Shown: positions 45,085 to 57,888 of the stretch, piece by piece | Layout: every line of letters starts with the position of its first letter | How positions within the stretch are numbered: position 1 is the first letter of the stretch | Source: Vermamoeba vermiformis | Taxonomy: Eukaryota; Tubulinea; Echinamoebida | Direction: 5' to 3' | Length of the DNA: 64,000 bases | NCBI GenBank assembly: GCA_045837725.1 | Contig: JBEWZL010000209.1 | Location: 248,001 to 312,000 of the forward strand | Position numbers and translations under genes: made by a program | Notes under the pieces: generated by a model | Database searches by the model: none | What the model was told of the DNA's origin: nothing | The model's input: only the letters and a program-made list of their open reading frames with translations

Positions 45085-48000
45085 TTAAGTACGACGAGAA
45101 GGTAAGGTTACCTTATTGGATGTGAACGAAGTCGAATCTCGTTTTCTCTTTTTCGACGACGATGACTGGCCAGGAGGAGCTCTTTTTCTAGTAGGAGTGG
45201 CGAGTACGGGTACTGGTCTATTTCTGGTCGGTGGTGGTGGTTTGGTATGTCGATCTCCTCGGTTGTTTGGCCGTTTCGTTGACGAGCTTTCCTTCTTAGT
45301 TTCTTTTTTGTTTTTGTTCGTAGCTGGCTTAGCAACTGCTTTCTTCTTAGGTACAGGCCGCGCTACTGGCTTTTTAACCTTTTCTTTGGCAGATTCGGAA
45401 GACGAACTTGACTCCGATCGGCTCTCTTCCGCAGAGCTTTCTTCACTTTCCTCGTTGCTCCTGTTACTATTACTCGACTCACTCGCGCCGCTCTCTTCTG
45501 CGCTCGAGTTCTCTTCGTTGCTCGATTCTGACGACGCGTCGCTCTGTTCTTCAGAGCCCGAATCCTCCTCAACACTCGACTCCTCTTTCTCGCTCTCATC
45601 TTCTAAAAATGCATATTAATACTTAATATGCGGCGTTTATTAATATACTCTATATCCTACTAACCTTGTTCAGAGGATTCACTTTCTTGTTCGCTTTCGC
45701 TGTCTTCAGACGAGCTTTGTGACTTGATTTCAATGACGGACTGCCTCTTCTTGTCACTATTCGTCTTTGTGGGAGACTTAGTAGGCTTGCTCGTGCCATT
45801 AGGCACGTTCTTCCTTGTGGCCGGCGACGACTTCTTGTGGACCGGAGACCTACCGTTAGCCTCCTGTTTCTTCGAGGACGGTGCAAGTCGGCCATTGACA
45901 GTCTTCGTGACAGGTGTTACAGCCTTATTATGCGCGTGTCCGTTGATCTTTTTCTTCGGACTTGGTTTCGGTGCAGGTTTAGGCGACGGCTTGTTCGTTT
46001 CTTCAATACTCATTTCATCGTCGCTAGTAGTGCCGGGCTCCTTCTTGACCTTCACGAACACGTGCTTCTTGGCAGGTGCTGGTGCCGGCTGTTGTTTCTT
46101 TGGAGACTTCTTTGAGTCCTTGCCAGTCTGCTCTTTGACAAGGAACTCGTAGATGTCTTGGTAATGAGTAATCAGACTTTTCTTTGCTTGCTCACGCTTT
46201 CGAGACAAATCGATGAGCAGACGTGTTCGCTCCAAGCTCTGTCTGATCTTTTTCAACTGCTTGTACTTCTCTTCATCGACAACCTGACAACACAGAATGA
46301 GCTACACTCGCGATAAGCACGTGCTACTTACCAGTTTGGTGGATCTCTTTCGAGCTTCCTTTTCTTCTTTAACTACCTCTTGCAGTCGAGTAATAAGGGG
46401 CTTGCCGATGAATATGCGCCTAGAGATCCAATTTCGATAACAAACCTCCAGTGTCTCTTTGTCAACATTGATTTTACGTGCAGATGAGCTGCCAAGACGC
46501 GCGATCTCGTCTATTTCTTCTTGCTTGAACTCTTTATGTACAAAGAGATGCTTCTTGTTTTTAGTCAACATACGAGTATTCTAATAATACAAGTTAGAAG
46601 ATCCAAAAAATGAAGTTCAAGTTACGTACGATCGAGTGCTTTATGCAATAAGCCTCCAGCACTGGCGCGAGTTCACCGTGATTCTTGCTCTTTGTTTTGT
46701 GTCTTGCCGTTATCTCTTCATTATAGTGCACGTCCAAGCCTCGCTTCAGCGCACAAGTAACGTGGAAATAATGCTCGCAATCTTCGTCTAAACACTTGAT
46801 ACAAGCACCTTTTCGAATGTCGCAGAGGTAACAGACCTATTCATAATAAAGTCAGACTTCGCCTGTTTATTGTCCTCGAGACCCTTCATATTAAACGCAA
46901 GGAAAGGAATTTTTAAAAATTTAAGAAGAAAAGCTGCAGGCGTGCGCATCCACTTACCGCAGTACGACTTCCAGGAGGCAACTTTTCGAAACTTTTAACG
47001 GCGTACCCGTTAGGAAGTACTTGAATAGGAATTTCATTGAAGGAAAAGGCGCAGGCAAGGTGCACCCAGAGTTCTCCCTTTTTTGGATAAAAAAGGCCAT
47101 CCGTGACTGGACAGAGCTCACAAGACTGAATCAACAAATTAGTAAGCTTGACGATACGACGAAAGTTGTAGAGAGCCACTTACGAGTTTTTTCTTTTCTT
47201 GGCTGCATCTCTCGCACTTCCAGTTCTCCTTTGAGACCTTCTTGAGCCCGCAACACTATAATAATTAGTCAGTAAATTGTCCATCATCGTAATCAGGTAG
47301 TTAGTACCTTTTGATGAGCAGCAACGCGGCATCCTTGGCAAACCAAAATTGGATTGTCGCTGCTTGTCTTGCTACTTGCACAAATGGCGCAAGGTACCTC
47401 ATTCGGGTCCAGGTTTATCGATGGGTTGTCGTCAATGAAAAACAATTTTTTCTGCAACGAATGCGTTAGATCGTCAAGGTTTGATGTAGAAATAATAGGC
47501 GAGCTCCAATAGCAAGAAAAGAGGTGAAAACTGATTTGATGACTATTGATAGCACAGCATACATATTATGAATAGTAAGATCGCCTACAGAAGCGCCATC
47601 CACAAGTGGTCGTGTGGATTTCGTGCAACTTACCTTGTAGTAGACTTCCTTCTCAAAGAAATCGATTATATTCTCGAACTTATCAAAGTTCAAACTTGAG
47701 GTGTCCTTTTTCTTTGCCGGCCTATCGTTCAAAGCTTCGATAAACTCGTCATCTTCGTCATCTATCTCGTACTCTGTGGATTTCGCTACTTCAGAGGCTG
47801 GTTTCTCTGGAAATAAAATATTAACCATATATAATCGCTTATATGGAGTATTCTCGCATTAAAGTACCTTTATACTCGATGTAGTTCTTTGGGCGGGTGA
47901 AAGGCTTTAGTTTCTTGCTGACACCATCGTCTTTGAGTACTGTTATGCGGGGAATAGGAACTGCCGCATTCTATAAAGGAGGATCAGCGAGTTTGAATAA

Positions 48001-48275
48001 TGATAACGGTAACAAAGGAAAAACGGTAAATCTGATTTGCGCTCCAAAAAATAATAATATTTATTCGAGCTTACTTTAACCGGTTCTGGTTCGTCGCTAT
48101 ATTGTACAGTTGTTAAATCACTGAAAAAAATAGCATTTTTCTCCTCCTCTACTTCTTCAAGGGTATGAAAAAGAATCTCCAACTTTTGGTTGATGTCGAT
48201 GGGGCGCGGACGCAATTTATGTTCAGCTTGGCGCTTTTGCTCATCCTCATCCACTGAATAAATATTATTACTCAT
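45085..48275 (-). CDS. PHD + extended-PHD chromatin protein, BRPF/JADE/Nto1 type
   Basis: Start MSNNIYSVDEDEQKRQAEHK at 48275. An EPL1-like N-terminus (about 48270-47640) leads to a PHD finger (CAICASSKTSSDNPILVCQG ... AAHQK, CCGLKKVSKENWKCERCSQE). An extended PHD follows (CELCPVTDGLFYPKKGELWV, HLACAF, then CYLCDIRKGACIKCLDEDCE, HYFHVTCALKRGL). This PHD-knuckle-ePHD order is the signature of BRPF/JADE subunits of MYST acetyltransferase complexes (HBO1/MOZ, yeast NuA3 Nto1). Past about 46570 comes a coiled coil (QSLERTRLLIDLSRKREQAK), then a long Lys/Pro-rich and Ser/Glu-rich disordered tail to 45085. No bromodomain or PWWP is seen, so it is JADE-like in outline. Role: histone recognition that targets acetylation. 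Confidence 0.85.
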
Positions 48276-48449
48276 CGCCAATACGCATTTCTTGAAGAAA
48301 TTCTATGCTGAAATCTGAGTTCCCTTTCAAATCTAAGTCTGAGTTGCTTTAAACTCTCATTACGCTGTAGATTTGCTTGCTATTGTATTCTATAAAGCTG
48401 GGTTCGCTATAATTCGCTCCAAAAACGCTGTTGGGTTGCCGTTGAATTG

Positions 48450-48597
48450 TTATTTCTCTTTGCAATCCTTTTTCTTTTTCGGCCTCAAACAAGGATACGG
48501 ACCGTTTTCTAAATATCGTATTAGCATAGGTTCGCTATTATACTTAGGTACAAGTGAATGTACGTCGAACGGAAGCTCATAACTCGCGTCCAGATTT
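48450..48597 (-). other. Orphan coding-like exon
   Basis: The minus strand reads LDASYELPFDVHSLVPKYNS, then IRYLENGPYPCLRPKKKKDC, and stops. Composition is strongly protein-like, and an AG acceptor precedes it. It could be an upstream exon of the PHD gene or a separate small gene, but no donor that avoids the stop was found. Confidence 0.35.
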
Positions 48598-48815
48598 TTT
48601 CTTTCAATTAAAATATTATTAAATTTGAGGCTGATCCGCGATAAAACTTATTACGTCTTTTTAACGTCTTTTAAATTAAAGCTATTTTTCATAAACTAAT
48701 AATTACTCTTTCTACCCACCGATTACCGCATCTGACGCGGTCACGTGCTTGCTGCAAAAATGGCTCCAAAAGTGTTTAAGGCTTCATATATGGCGGAACA
48801 ATACGAGCTTCGCCA

Positions 48816-51097
48816 TTAATTCAGTTCTTCGATCAAAATCTTCTTCTTGATCTGCGTGCCTTCCAAGGTTGGTCTCGGATTTGCTTCGGTCTGCATCGTC
48901 ATTGAAAGCTGAGTTGATTCTTGAGCGGTTGGAGGCTTCGGCGCAGATGGTTTCTTTGTATTTTCAAGCTCTTTTAAGTACTCTAATTGCTTCTGCCACT
49001 CGGTAAAGATCTCCAATCTGACCAGTCCAAAACTTTGTTCCTCGTTCTCGTTCGCCCAGCATATGAAGAAGTATATCTTTTTGGCAGCAAGTACGACTTT
49101 AGAAGGCTTTTTGGTTTTAGACGCACTAGTCTCTACAAATAACAAGGTTAAAAGGTGATCTGCACACGTGCCATCGATCCAAAAAAATAATGTGGTATTT
49201 AACGATAGAAACCGGGATCTTCTCATATATGAATATAAGATCCTTTCTCATATATCGCTGTAATTAATGTTACAAATTTCAAGAGCGGAAGGGTCATTAA
49301 AGAGCGATCAGACGAATCCAACCGATCTCGTTACACTCCCTGCTGGAGAATTTGTTATGCGCTCCACCAGCACTTCCACTTCGGCAGTGCGCTAGAGGCA
49401 GATTGTAGAAAATAAAAACTTCAATTACATAAGTATTGTTGTTGGGTTTAGGTTGGATCCACGAGGAGGGCAAAATTTAATGTGGGTCCATTACTGAAGA
49501 GGTTTGGTACTTACTTTTTGCTTCTGTATCGAACAGTCGATACAAATCGGAGAGAGCGGCTAATATAAACTTCTTGGCTTTGAATAGCTCGTTTACGTCT
49601 TCGAGTACGGAGATCGAGAATCCACGACTGTTTTTGACATGAGGCTATTAATAAAGTTAGTTAATGATATGCAAAAAGCAAATAAATAGTGGACATACCT
49701 TTAAAGAGTTCTCTAATGACTTGTGTAGTGCTTCTGTTCCATTTTGATAGATCTTGTTCTCGCTGAGGACGGAGGACAAATCGAATATCAAATTCACAGC
49801 ATCAATACCTGCATCATGATATTCACCATTGAATATACGCGCAGTGTATGCGTAGGCATATCTACAAGTACAGTTAGCATACGGATTCATGGTTATCGTA
49901 ACAAGTGCTGTGAAAGTACGGATGCGCGCAGGTCGAAAAATTGATTGTTTTGCTTGCGTCGCCGGCAATGGGCTTAACTCAGTACTTACAGCACTTCAAT
50001 GATGTTGTACATCACGAGAGGCGACGGTGGTGCAGAGGTCAGACTAGATAACGGCTTGACATCGTCGAGCACTAACGGTACTTGACTCGGTGGTGGAGCT
50101 AACTCTTGTTCTTCCTCGTCGCTGCTTGCCTCATCCTCATCGTCCTCGTCTTTAGCCTTAGTCGGGGTAGGCTCTAAGGGAGTAATGGTAGGCTAGAGAA
50201 GTATTAGAAACGCAAGTCTAGTGCACGTCGTTCGCGACAAAATGTACGTACTGCATCGTGAGGCAAGTACCACCATGGCTTCCACATTGCAATCAAATCA
50301 CTAAGACGACCTTCTTGCATCGCTTTTTTGAACTCTTCTTGGTACTCGCGAGGCAACTTACTGAAAAGATCGGGATCATCGAGATCAAGGTTCATTAGCG
50401 CGTCCGTTAGGTCATCTGCATCAAAATCATCTGAAATATTCTTAGTATATATTTTGATGTCTCTTATTGAATCAACTTACTGTAGTCCGATTCGTGGATT
50501 CGTTTGAGCGCTTTCATAACCTTTTTCTTTTCTTCTTCCGTTGACTGTTGATTTTGCATCGCTTGCATAACATTATCTCGATAAAATCCTTCAGTACATT
50601 GTGTGTTGTGTTTCTGTTCATGGTTTTAATCGATTAGACCCGTATTATTTTGAGTTTCTTCTGCTGCAACATTAAATCTGGGCAAGAATGATTCGATTTA
50701 CAAGTTTCAAGACAAATACTATTAAAAAGCACATACCTTGTAGCATTCAGAGCAACAGTAGGGTTTGTAACAGCGAGGGCACACGTACTTCGTTGCTTCT
50801 TTACCGCATCTGAATAATTTTGATAAAATATTATTATTGATGAACAGCAGTGTTTTTAATCGCCCAAAAAATAGAATATGCTAGAATATGACATAAAGGA
50901 TATTGTAAAATTATAGAGGTAATTATTAGGCCATATTGAACGGATCCCAATTTACAGTAAAAAAAGGTCAATTTTTCGCTGTCTATTTCCTCAATGAATA
51001 CTTACATTGTGCATAATTTTGGTGTTGTATCGACACCAGGATTATTATTCTCTCGTAATTTAATCTCTGGCAATGTTTCTTGGTTTGTGTGTGCCAT
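48816..51097 (-). CDS. ZNHIT2: HIT zinc-finger protein, ZNHIT2-like
   Basis: Start MAHTNQETLPEIKL at 51097. The zf-HIT domain is built from two exons: CTMCGKEATKYVCPRCYKPY and CCSECYK, then HTQCTEGFYRDNV. Later blocks are DLFSKLPREYQEEFKKAMQE, LSDLIAMWKPWWYLPHD (the conserved W-x-PWW signature of ZNHIT2), an acidic linker, and C-terminal helices ending ILIEELN at 48816. About eight exons. ZNHIT2 works with R2TP/HSP90 in assembling U5 snRNP, and the same is inferred here. It shares strand with the PHD gene downstream. Confidence 0.85.
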
Positions 51098-51404
51098 GTC
51101 TGTTGCGCAAAAAAAATGATGCAAAATAAATTCGTTGGCGGCTTGTGCCCTCGTGGCGAAATCACAAAAGAAGTTGGATATGGGTTTGAAATGGCATTAC
51201 AGGAGTAGTGTACACTTGCGCTGCACTCAAGAAGTCTCAGGAAAATAGAATAATTTTTTGATGTTCGTCGGAATTCTCAAACGTTAATTGAACCGATTAA
51301 AATACCACAAGTAAGCACAAAATAAACGATTTTTTATATATGAGTCTATGAGGTTATATTCACATCGAGTATACAGCGCAGTACATCGTTAATGACGAAC
51401 GAGC

Positions 51405-52840
51405 TTATTTTCGGTTGTTATTATTTTGTTTTTGCTTTTTCTTGCTGTACTTCTTAATTTCTCTGCCAACGTTTCGACGAGGCTATAAATAGAAATACGA
51501 TTAGTTTCAACTGAACTGAAATTTAGATCTGATGTGGTACACGTACTTTGGGTTGCTTGGTACCGCCCTTAACAGCAGGGAATATTCTGATCTTTCGGCC
51601 ACCAAATACAGTCTTCTCGCTCAGTTCAATCGCTTTGTTCATGTTATCTTCAGTCTAAAAGGACCATAATTAGCACGTGTCAAACTCATCACCTCGAAAA
51701 GTACCGAATATTTCGGTACACAAACGCGGATAATACTATTATTGTACTATAAGTAAGTACTTACAGTAAACTTAATATAGCCAAATCCTTTGCAGACTTT
51801 GTATTTTGGATCTCGAATAATTCTGACGTATTCGATTTCGCCGACTTCAGCTTCAAAATGCTTGCGAATAGTTTCTTCATTAGAGGCTATAAATACGTAA
51901 TATTAGCATACATTATATAATTTTGACTAGGCGATGCTTACAAATAGGAAGATTGCCAATAAAAACGCAGTTAGTTGTGTCTTCTTTTTTCTTCTCCTTA
52001 ACAGCTCTGTCCACTCGAATGTGATGCTCTTTAAATAAAGTGTTGTTTTCAGCGAGCGCTTTTTTGACTGATTCAACGTCCTTGTAGACTACATAAGCGT
52101 TCATAGTTTGAAGTTCATCGTGGAAATCTTTCTGCATCAACGAGAGCTTCTTCAATCTAATATTCGTATTAATATAGCGTTTGATAATAATTTGCACGAA
52201 ACTATTGGCCGAAACTAATAGTTTGAGTTGAGATCCAGATCACGATCGAGATAAATTTTTGTCGGTTAGATTAATTACCTGTCAGGGTTCTTGAACGCGA
52301 TATTTCTAAATCTGATACTTTCGATCTCGCCGTGCTTCTTGAATACACGTTGAAGTTCCTTTTTAGTCGTGGTGATCGGGATGTTGGAAACGAATACGGT
52401 CTGCTTATTTTTCTCTTCGTTTAATGCTTCACGTTCTTCGGGAGTCAGGCTCTATAATGGCGCGATCGAAATTAATAAACAAAATTTTGGGATAGAAATA
52501 ACTAATTTTGAATATCAGAATCTGGATTTACCTTTATTTTCTCCTTCTCCTTTTCTCTCTTTCTTCGCTTAGCCGCCTTAATATCCTCAGGATCGCTTTC
52601 TGCCTTTCGCTTACGTGATTGCTTCTCTCCGTCCTCTTCATTTTGGGATCCACTTTGCTCTTCCTGATCTTGCTCAGCGCTTTCATCAGCTTCCTCGGGA
52701 ACAATGCCCTCGGGAGTATCTAATTCAGCATAGGGCTTTTCAACTTCGGCCGAGGTCTTGGTTAAACCGAATACGTCGGTCAAATCCTTCTTGAGCAAAT
52801 CCTGATCTGCACCCTTGTATAAAAAGGAAGAAAGCGACAT
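51405..52840 (-). CDS. Two-RRM nucleolar RNA-binding protein, RBM34/Nop12-like
   Basis: Start [20 protein letters not shown] at 52840. The first exon is acidic then Lys/Arg-rich ([14 protein letters not shown]). RRM1 follows with [18 protein letters not shown] and [11 protein letters not shown] (the RNP1-equivalent is split by an intron), then a linker, then RRM2 with [20 protein letters not shown] and KGFGYIKF. The tail is basic ([20 protein letters not shown]). About seven exons. The order and the SIRFRNIAF motif match RBM34 and yeast Nop12, 60S ribosome biogenesis factors. It is head to head with CEBPZ/Mak21, another 60S factor, with 112 bp between starts. Confidence 0.85.
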
Positions 52841-52952
52841 TGTTACTTCTTATGTCTATCGTTGGATTAATAGTTATTAAATGTTCTCCTGATTTTTTCA
52901 GGCAAAAACCGAAGCCTGCAAAAAAATTTGTTTTGTGCGATCAGATCACCAG

Positions 52953-55900
52953 ATGAGCGCTGCAGATCCAAGTTCAAAGAACAAAATGGCCTCAAAATCG
53001 CAAAAAAATAATACAGCAGACGCCTTAAAAGAGAAACGAAGAAAATTCGTGAAAGCCAAGTTACCCAAGAAACCGAATCCGCAATCAGATGCGCCGATCG
53101 TCAAACCAATATCAGAGACAGAAGAATTGTATAGTCCATTATCACCATGGTACGAGAATATGGAACGATTGAAGCCTATAAAGCCTCTCGATGAAGCAGC
53201 AAAAGTCGATCCCAAAATTATGGTGCAGTTGAAAGAGAAGGCTAGAAATTTATATGAAGAGCGCGTTAAGAAATTTGATAGAGGTAATTATTTTTTGCGC
53301 AATTTATTAGTCAAGTATAATCTATACGGGTGTCAAATCTGATTCAGATCGCATCTCTAAATTCAAAAATAGTAATTAAACACCAAAATAAGATACATCT
53401 TAATTTTTCATATTTCATAACAAAATTTAAACAAACTTAAACAACTAGACAATGTTGGATCGCGATCAATTTTATTTCCTAATTTTGTCGCTGCCAACTT
53501 GGGCACTAATTGATTTATTCTTAGAAACTGAGGGTGAGGGAGACACTGAATGGCTTCGTACCGTCTTGAAGTCCGGTACTGTAACGGATAAAATGGCAGC
53601 GATGACAATTCGACTTCAGAGATCCTCGTTCTATAGATTGAAGGTAAGCCCACGTTCTTATAAACCATAATATTCAAATAATAGTACGAGTCTATCAACA
53701 ACAATTGCTAACGTTTAATTATTCAGACGCTGGAACTTATGATGTCGCTTGCTCGTAAAAAAGGCCGCCGTGAGAGTCAAATGGCAATTGAAACGCTCAA
53801 AGACTTGTTCTTGAACAATTTTTTGCCTAGTGAGCGTAAATTAGTGTAAGTACATGTGTAAATATGAGCTGTTTCCGGATGGAGAAGATCGGATCCATTT
53901 TATTTGTTCCTCGTATTAATTGTGCCGTTCTAGTGCGTTCAACCGCCGTCCATTGACAGATAAGGCCGTTACAGACGACCACTTAATATTTTGGTATTAT
54001 GAAGACGCGATTAAAACTCGTTACGCGGAGTACTTGCGACTTTTAGAGGTACGTCAACAAAAATATTAGAGCAATAGAAAAATCTCCTAATTATTTATCT
54101 TTAGCTCGGTTCTCACGACGCCTTGTTACATTTCAAAGAAAAAGTCGTCAAAGCCGCATTCGAGCTGCTCTTGGAAAAACCGGAAGGCGAACAAATTTTG
54201 CTTGCTATTCTCATTAACAAATTGGTACGATAATATCATATACATTTCATTTATCTATAGTTACTAATTTTCATGTTATTAGGGAGACAAAGAGCGAAAG
54301 TTGTCCTCGAAGGTCGTGTACTTGATGAACTTGCTCTTGATGAAACATCCTCAAATGAAATTAGTCATTGCCAAGGAAGTTGAAACATTCTTGCATCGTC
54401 CTAATATCCCTCCTAAGGCTCAGTAAGTATTTTAGAAATCACTTCTAACGTCCTCAAATTAACACTTTAAATTAGGTACTACGCTATTATTTTCTTGAAT
54501 CAAATGGTCCTCAACAAATCTAGCGTGGAAGTGTCGCGAAAGTTGATCAATATTTACTTCTCAATGTTCAAGATCTTCGTGGAGCACAAGGGTGACGTCG
54601 AAAGCAAAATGTTGTCGGCACTTTTGACAGGTGTCAACCGCGCGTTCCCGTTTGCTACATTGGATGCCAAGGCGTAACCTAGATACTACTCGGGACCTAT
54701 AATAACAACGTCTAATTACTATTGTTATTAGATTTGAAGATCAAATGGATATGCTGTTCAGATTGGTCCACGTCGCAACATTCAACAAAGCCGTTCAAGC
54801 TTTATTGCTTATTTACCAAGTTATGTCTGCTCAAGACGTATGTATTGAACGCATTATATCATAATAGGATAGGGATATTAATGTTTTTTTCATAGTTTGT
54901 AACGGATCGCTTCTACCGCGCTCTTTACGATATCTTGCTGCACAAGGATCTCTTCAAATCATCCAAGCAAACTATGTTCCTCAACGTACTCTACAAAACA
55001 CTCAAGAACGATAATAATTTGGCTCGAACAGTCGCCATTATTAAGCGTTTAATGCAAGTCTGCTTGATCCAAAAAGCGCCGTTTGTTTGCGGTACTTTAT
55101 TCTTGCTTTCAGAGGTATGTTATGCACTTATTAACAAAAATTAGAAAATTTCGGACGCCAAAAGTTAGTCCCATATTAAAATTTTACCTCAGCGATGCGA
55201 TGGCATAAGAAAATTTTTTGGTATTAAAATTCGAGTTATTTGATTTTAAAAAGGGCCGCAAATTCTAATCTCTCGACCACTCCATTGGTCAATTCAATGA
55301 GAGCGTTAGCCAGACACGGTCCGATATCCATTTTATTTAAAGATTATACGGTTGGTTTATATCGAGCTTACTTTTCTTTTTTTAGGTAATCAAGCTCAAG
55401 CCAGAGTTGAAGCAATTTATTTCCGAGGCTCCTAAAGACTCTGAGGAGTTCAATAAGTACGCTCAAGCAGTTTTGGATTTCATCGAAGGAGAGTACAAAA
55501 AGGAGAATCCGGATGCAGTTTTCTCTGACGAGAAAGTTCTTGCTGCTGGTGGTTCTTCTAACGCTAACGATGGCGAAGAAGACGAAGACAATGAAAATAA
55601 TGAGGACAACGAAGAAAATGACGGATCTGAGTCAAGCGATGCTGAAATGAATGGCGATCTCGAACTTAACTTGGACGGAAAGAAGGACAATAAGACTAAG
55701 CATATTATCCCTAAAGATAGCATTGAACTGTTGCACGAAGCTCAAGCTAAGCAGAAACAAGAAGAAGAAGAGGCCTCGCGTAACGAAGAAAACTCCGAAA
55801 AAGAAGACGGATCCAACAAAAAGCCTCAAGTCCCTCATTTCAACGACGAGTACTTGTCGTCAATGGACTGGACGAAAGTTGGAAAGTTGCCGTTGTCTTC

Positions 55901-57399
55901 ATACGACCCAATCAAGCGTGAGCCTCGCTTCGTTAACTCCGAAGCAAGCTGTTTCTACGAACTCGTAAGTTATAATTAATTGGCTGATATGACCTATCTC
56001 TAATGTTATTTTATATAGAACGCACTTGGTCAACATATTCACCCTTCAGTAGCGAAATTTGCTAATTATTTATTGGCCGGCGAAGACGTTCTTTACGAGG
56101 TTTGTACTGGAATTAATTTTTCTTAGAATAATATTTAAAATTGTTTCAATTAGGGCGATCCTATCACTGACTTCAGTTTGACATCTTTCTTGGACCGATT
56201 CAGTTATAAGAAACCTAAGAAAGAGCCCAAGGTTGGATCCGGATCTGCTATGCAGCCTACTCACATTCGCCGTGTTGATATTGAACACCCTGTAAATAGT
56301 CAAGAGTTTTTGAACCAAAAAGAGCACGAAATTTCCGAGCAAGACGTACGTAGTCAGATCAAGATCTTTACGCGTAGCGGATTCTGACGTTCTTTGAATT
56401 GAAGGTTTTCTTCTACAAATATTTCAAGATGAAGGAAGAGACGGACCCTGAAGCTTCAAATAAGAAAAAGCAACAAAAGAAGAAGAGATCCGAAGAAGAC
56501 AGCGACGCTGAAGAAGCGGATGAAGGCGAAGACGAAGTTGAAGGAGAAGATGAAGAGCTTGAAGGTACAGCGCATATTAATATGAAGCTTTAGCGTCATT
56601 TGTACTAATATTTATTATTTTTTTTAGCTGCAGGCGGTGACGACGACGATATTGGTAGCTTCGAGGAAGTTGATGACGACGAAGCAGATGATTTCTTGAA
56701 GAAACAGATGGGCGTCTTAGAAGAAAACGGCGATGAAGACATTGCTGACTTGGAGGATAACGGCGATTCATTCGAGGTACAGATCTGCACTTTCCTTTTT
56801 AGGAAAATTTCATTTTTTTTTGTTACGTTCGTCCAAGAATAGCCAATTAATTCTTACAATAGGGCGATTTTGACTATGATGACCTTGATAATGCTAGTTT
56901 CGACGAAGATAGCGATGAAATTGCTGATCCGTCCGACAAACACCTCGAAAAAGTTTTGAAGGACGAGTACTCCGATGATGAAGGCGGAGATGATAACGAG
57001 CTCATGGAAGGCGATGAAGATAACGAAGGCGATATGGAGAACGACGAGTTTGATGATGACGATGACGACGGCATTATGGGCGAGTTGTTAGAAGACGATC
57101 TGATGGACGGCGTCGATGACGATGACGAAGAAGAAGAACAAATGTCGAACAGACAACGCAAGAAGTTGCAACAACGCGGTGGCATCAAATTGAAGACCGG
57201 ATCTACTTTCGCATCCGCTGACGAGTTTGCGGATCTGTTGCTTAATAATGAAAGCAATTCTAAGCAAGCTGCTTGGGAAGAAGGAAATTGGAGGAAAAAA
57301 TCAAATTATTCGGGACAGAAGCGAAAGGCTGGTGGTGGTGGCAAGAAGGGCCCTGCAGGCGGTCGCAAAGGCGGTAATAAACGTCAACGAAGAGGTTGA
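52953..57399 (+). CDS. CEBPZ/Mak21 (Noc1) ribosome biogenesis factor
   Basis: The CBF/Mak21 family protein acts with Noc2 in early 60S subunit assembly and export in the nucleolus. Start MSAADPSSKNKMASKSQKNN at 52953, about 14 exons. The conserved HEAT-like core includes SLPTWALIDLFLETEGEGDT, FNRRPLTDKAVTDDHLIFWY, HFKEKVVKAAFELLLEKPEG, LLTGVNRAFPFA, FYRALYDILLHKDLF and FNDEYLSSMDWTKVGKLPLS. Next come PRFVNSEASCFYEL and a histone-fold-free linker. The C-terminus is extremely acidic (Asp/Glu runs at about 56500-57150), then basic and Gly-rich, ending KRQRRG. One intron (about 55115-55385) is unusually long. Recognition is secure. Confidence 0.93.
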
Positions 57400-57507
57400 T
57401 CAAAGAACTTTTTGCTAACAAAATAATAAACAAACAAAATCAAACCCTTGTGCAGGCTCTTTAAAACTACAGCTTACAGTAAGTTTATTCTTCATTTGGT
57501 AACTGCA

Positions 57508-57797
57508 TCAAGAAGTTTTGCATTGTGCCTTTTGATGTTGTTTGGTTTTCTTCTTTTTGTTTTGAATTATCGTGGAATCATCATTATCTGAAATTGAATT
57601 TGCAGCTGCCAAAACAATTAACTGCAATAGTTCATCAACATTAGTGTAGTTGTGTGCCGATACTTAAATGCAGTTATCATGTTGGTACTTTAGAAAATAA
57701 GTAAAGTAAGAATTCCGATTAGAGGAGAAGTATCTTACTTGAGTATAATACCAGCCGCTGTCTTCAGTTTCCAGAATATCGAGTTGCTGCGGAATCG
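57508..57797 (-). CDS. Possible small gene, two coding-like exons
   Basis: Minus-strand exon about 57797-57739 reads IPQQLDILETEDSGWYYTQ. It joins via GTAAG...GCAG to 57621-57508, which reads LIVLAAANSISDNDDSTII, a lysine-rich stretch and CKTS then stop. A start exon was not found; an ATG near 57881 (MIIAIALPDNR) is possible. It is squeezed between CEBPZ and SPCS3. Function unknown. Confidence 0.4.
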
Positions 57798-57888
57798 CTG
57801 AATTTTTTAAAAACGATAAATTGCTTTATAATAGCTATTTAGTACAGTATTTATCTGTTATCAGGTAATGCGATCGCTATTATCATAA

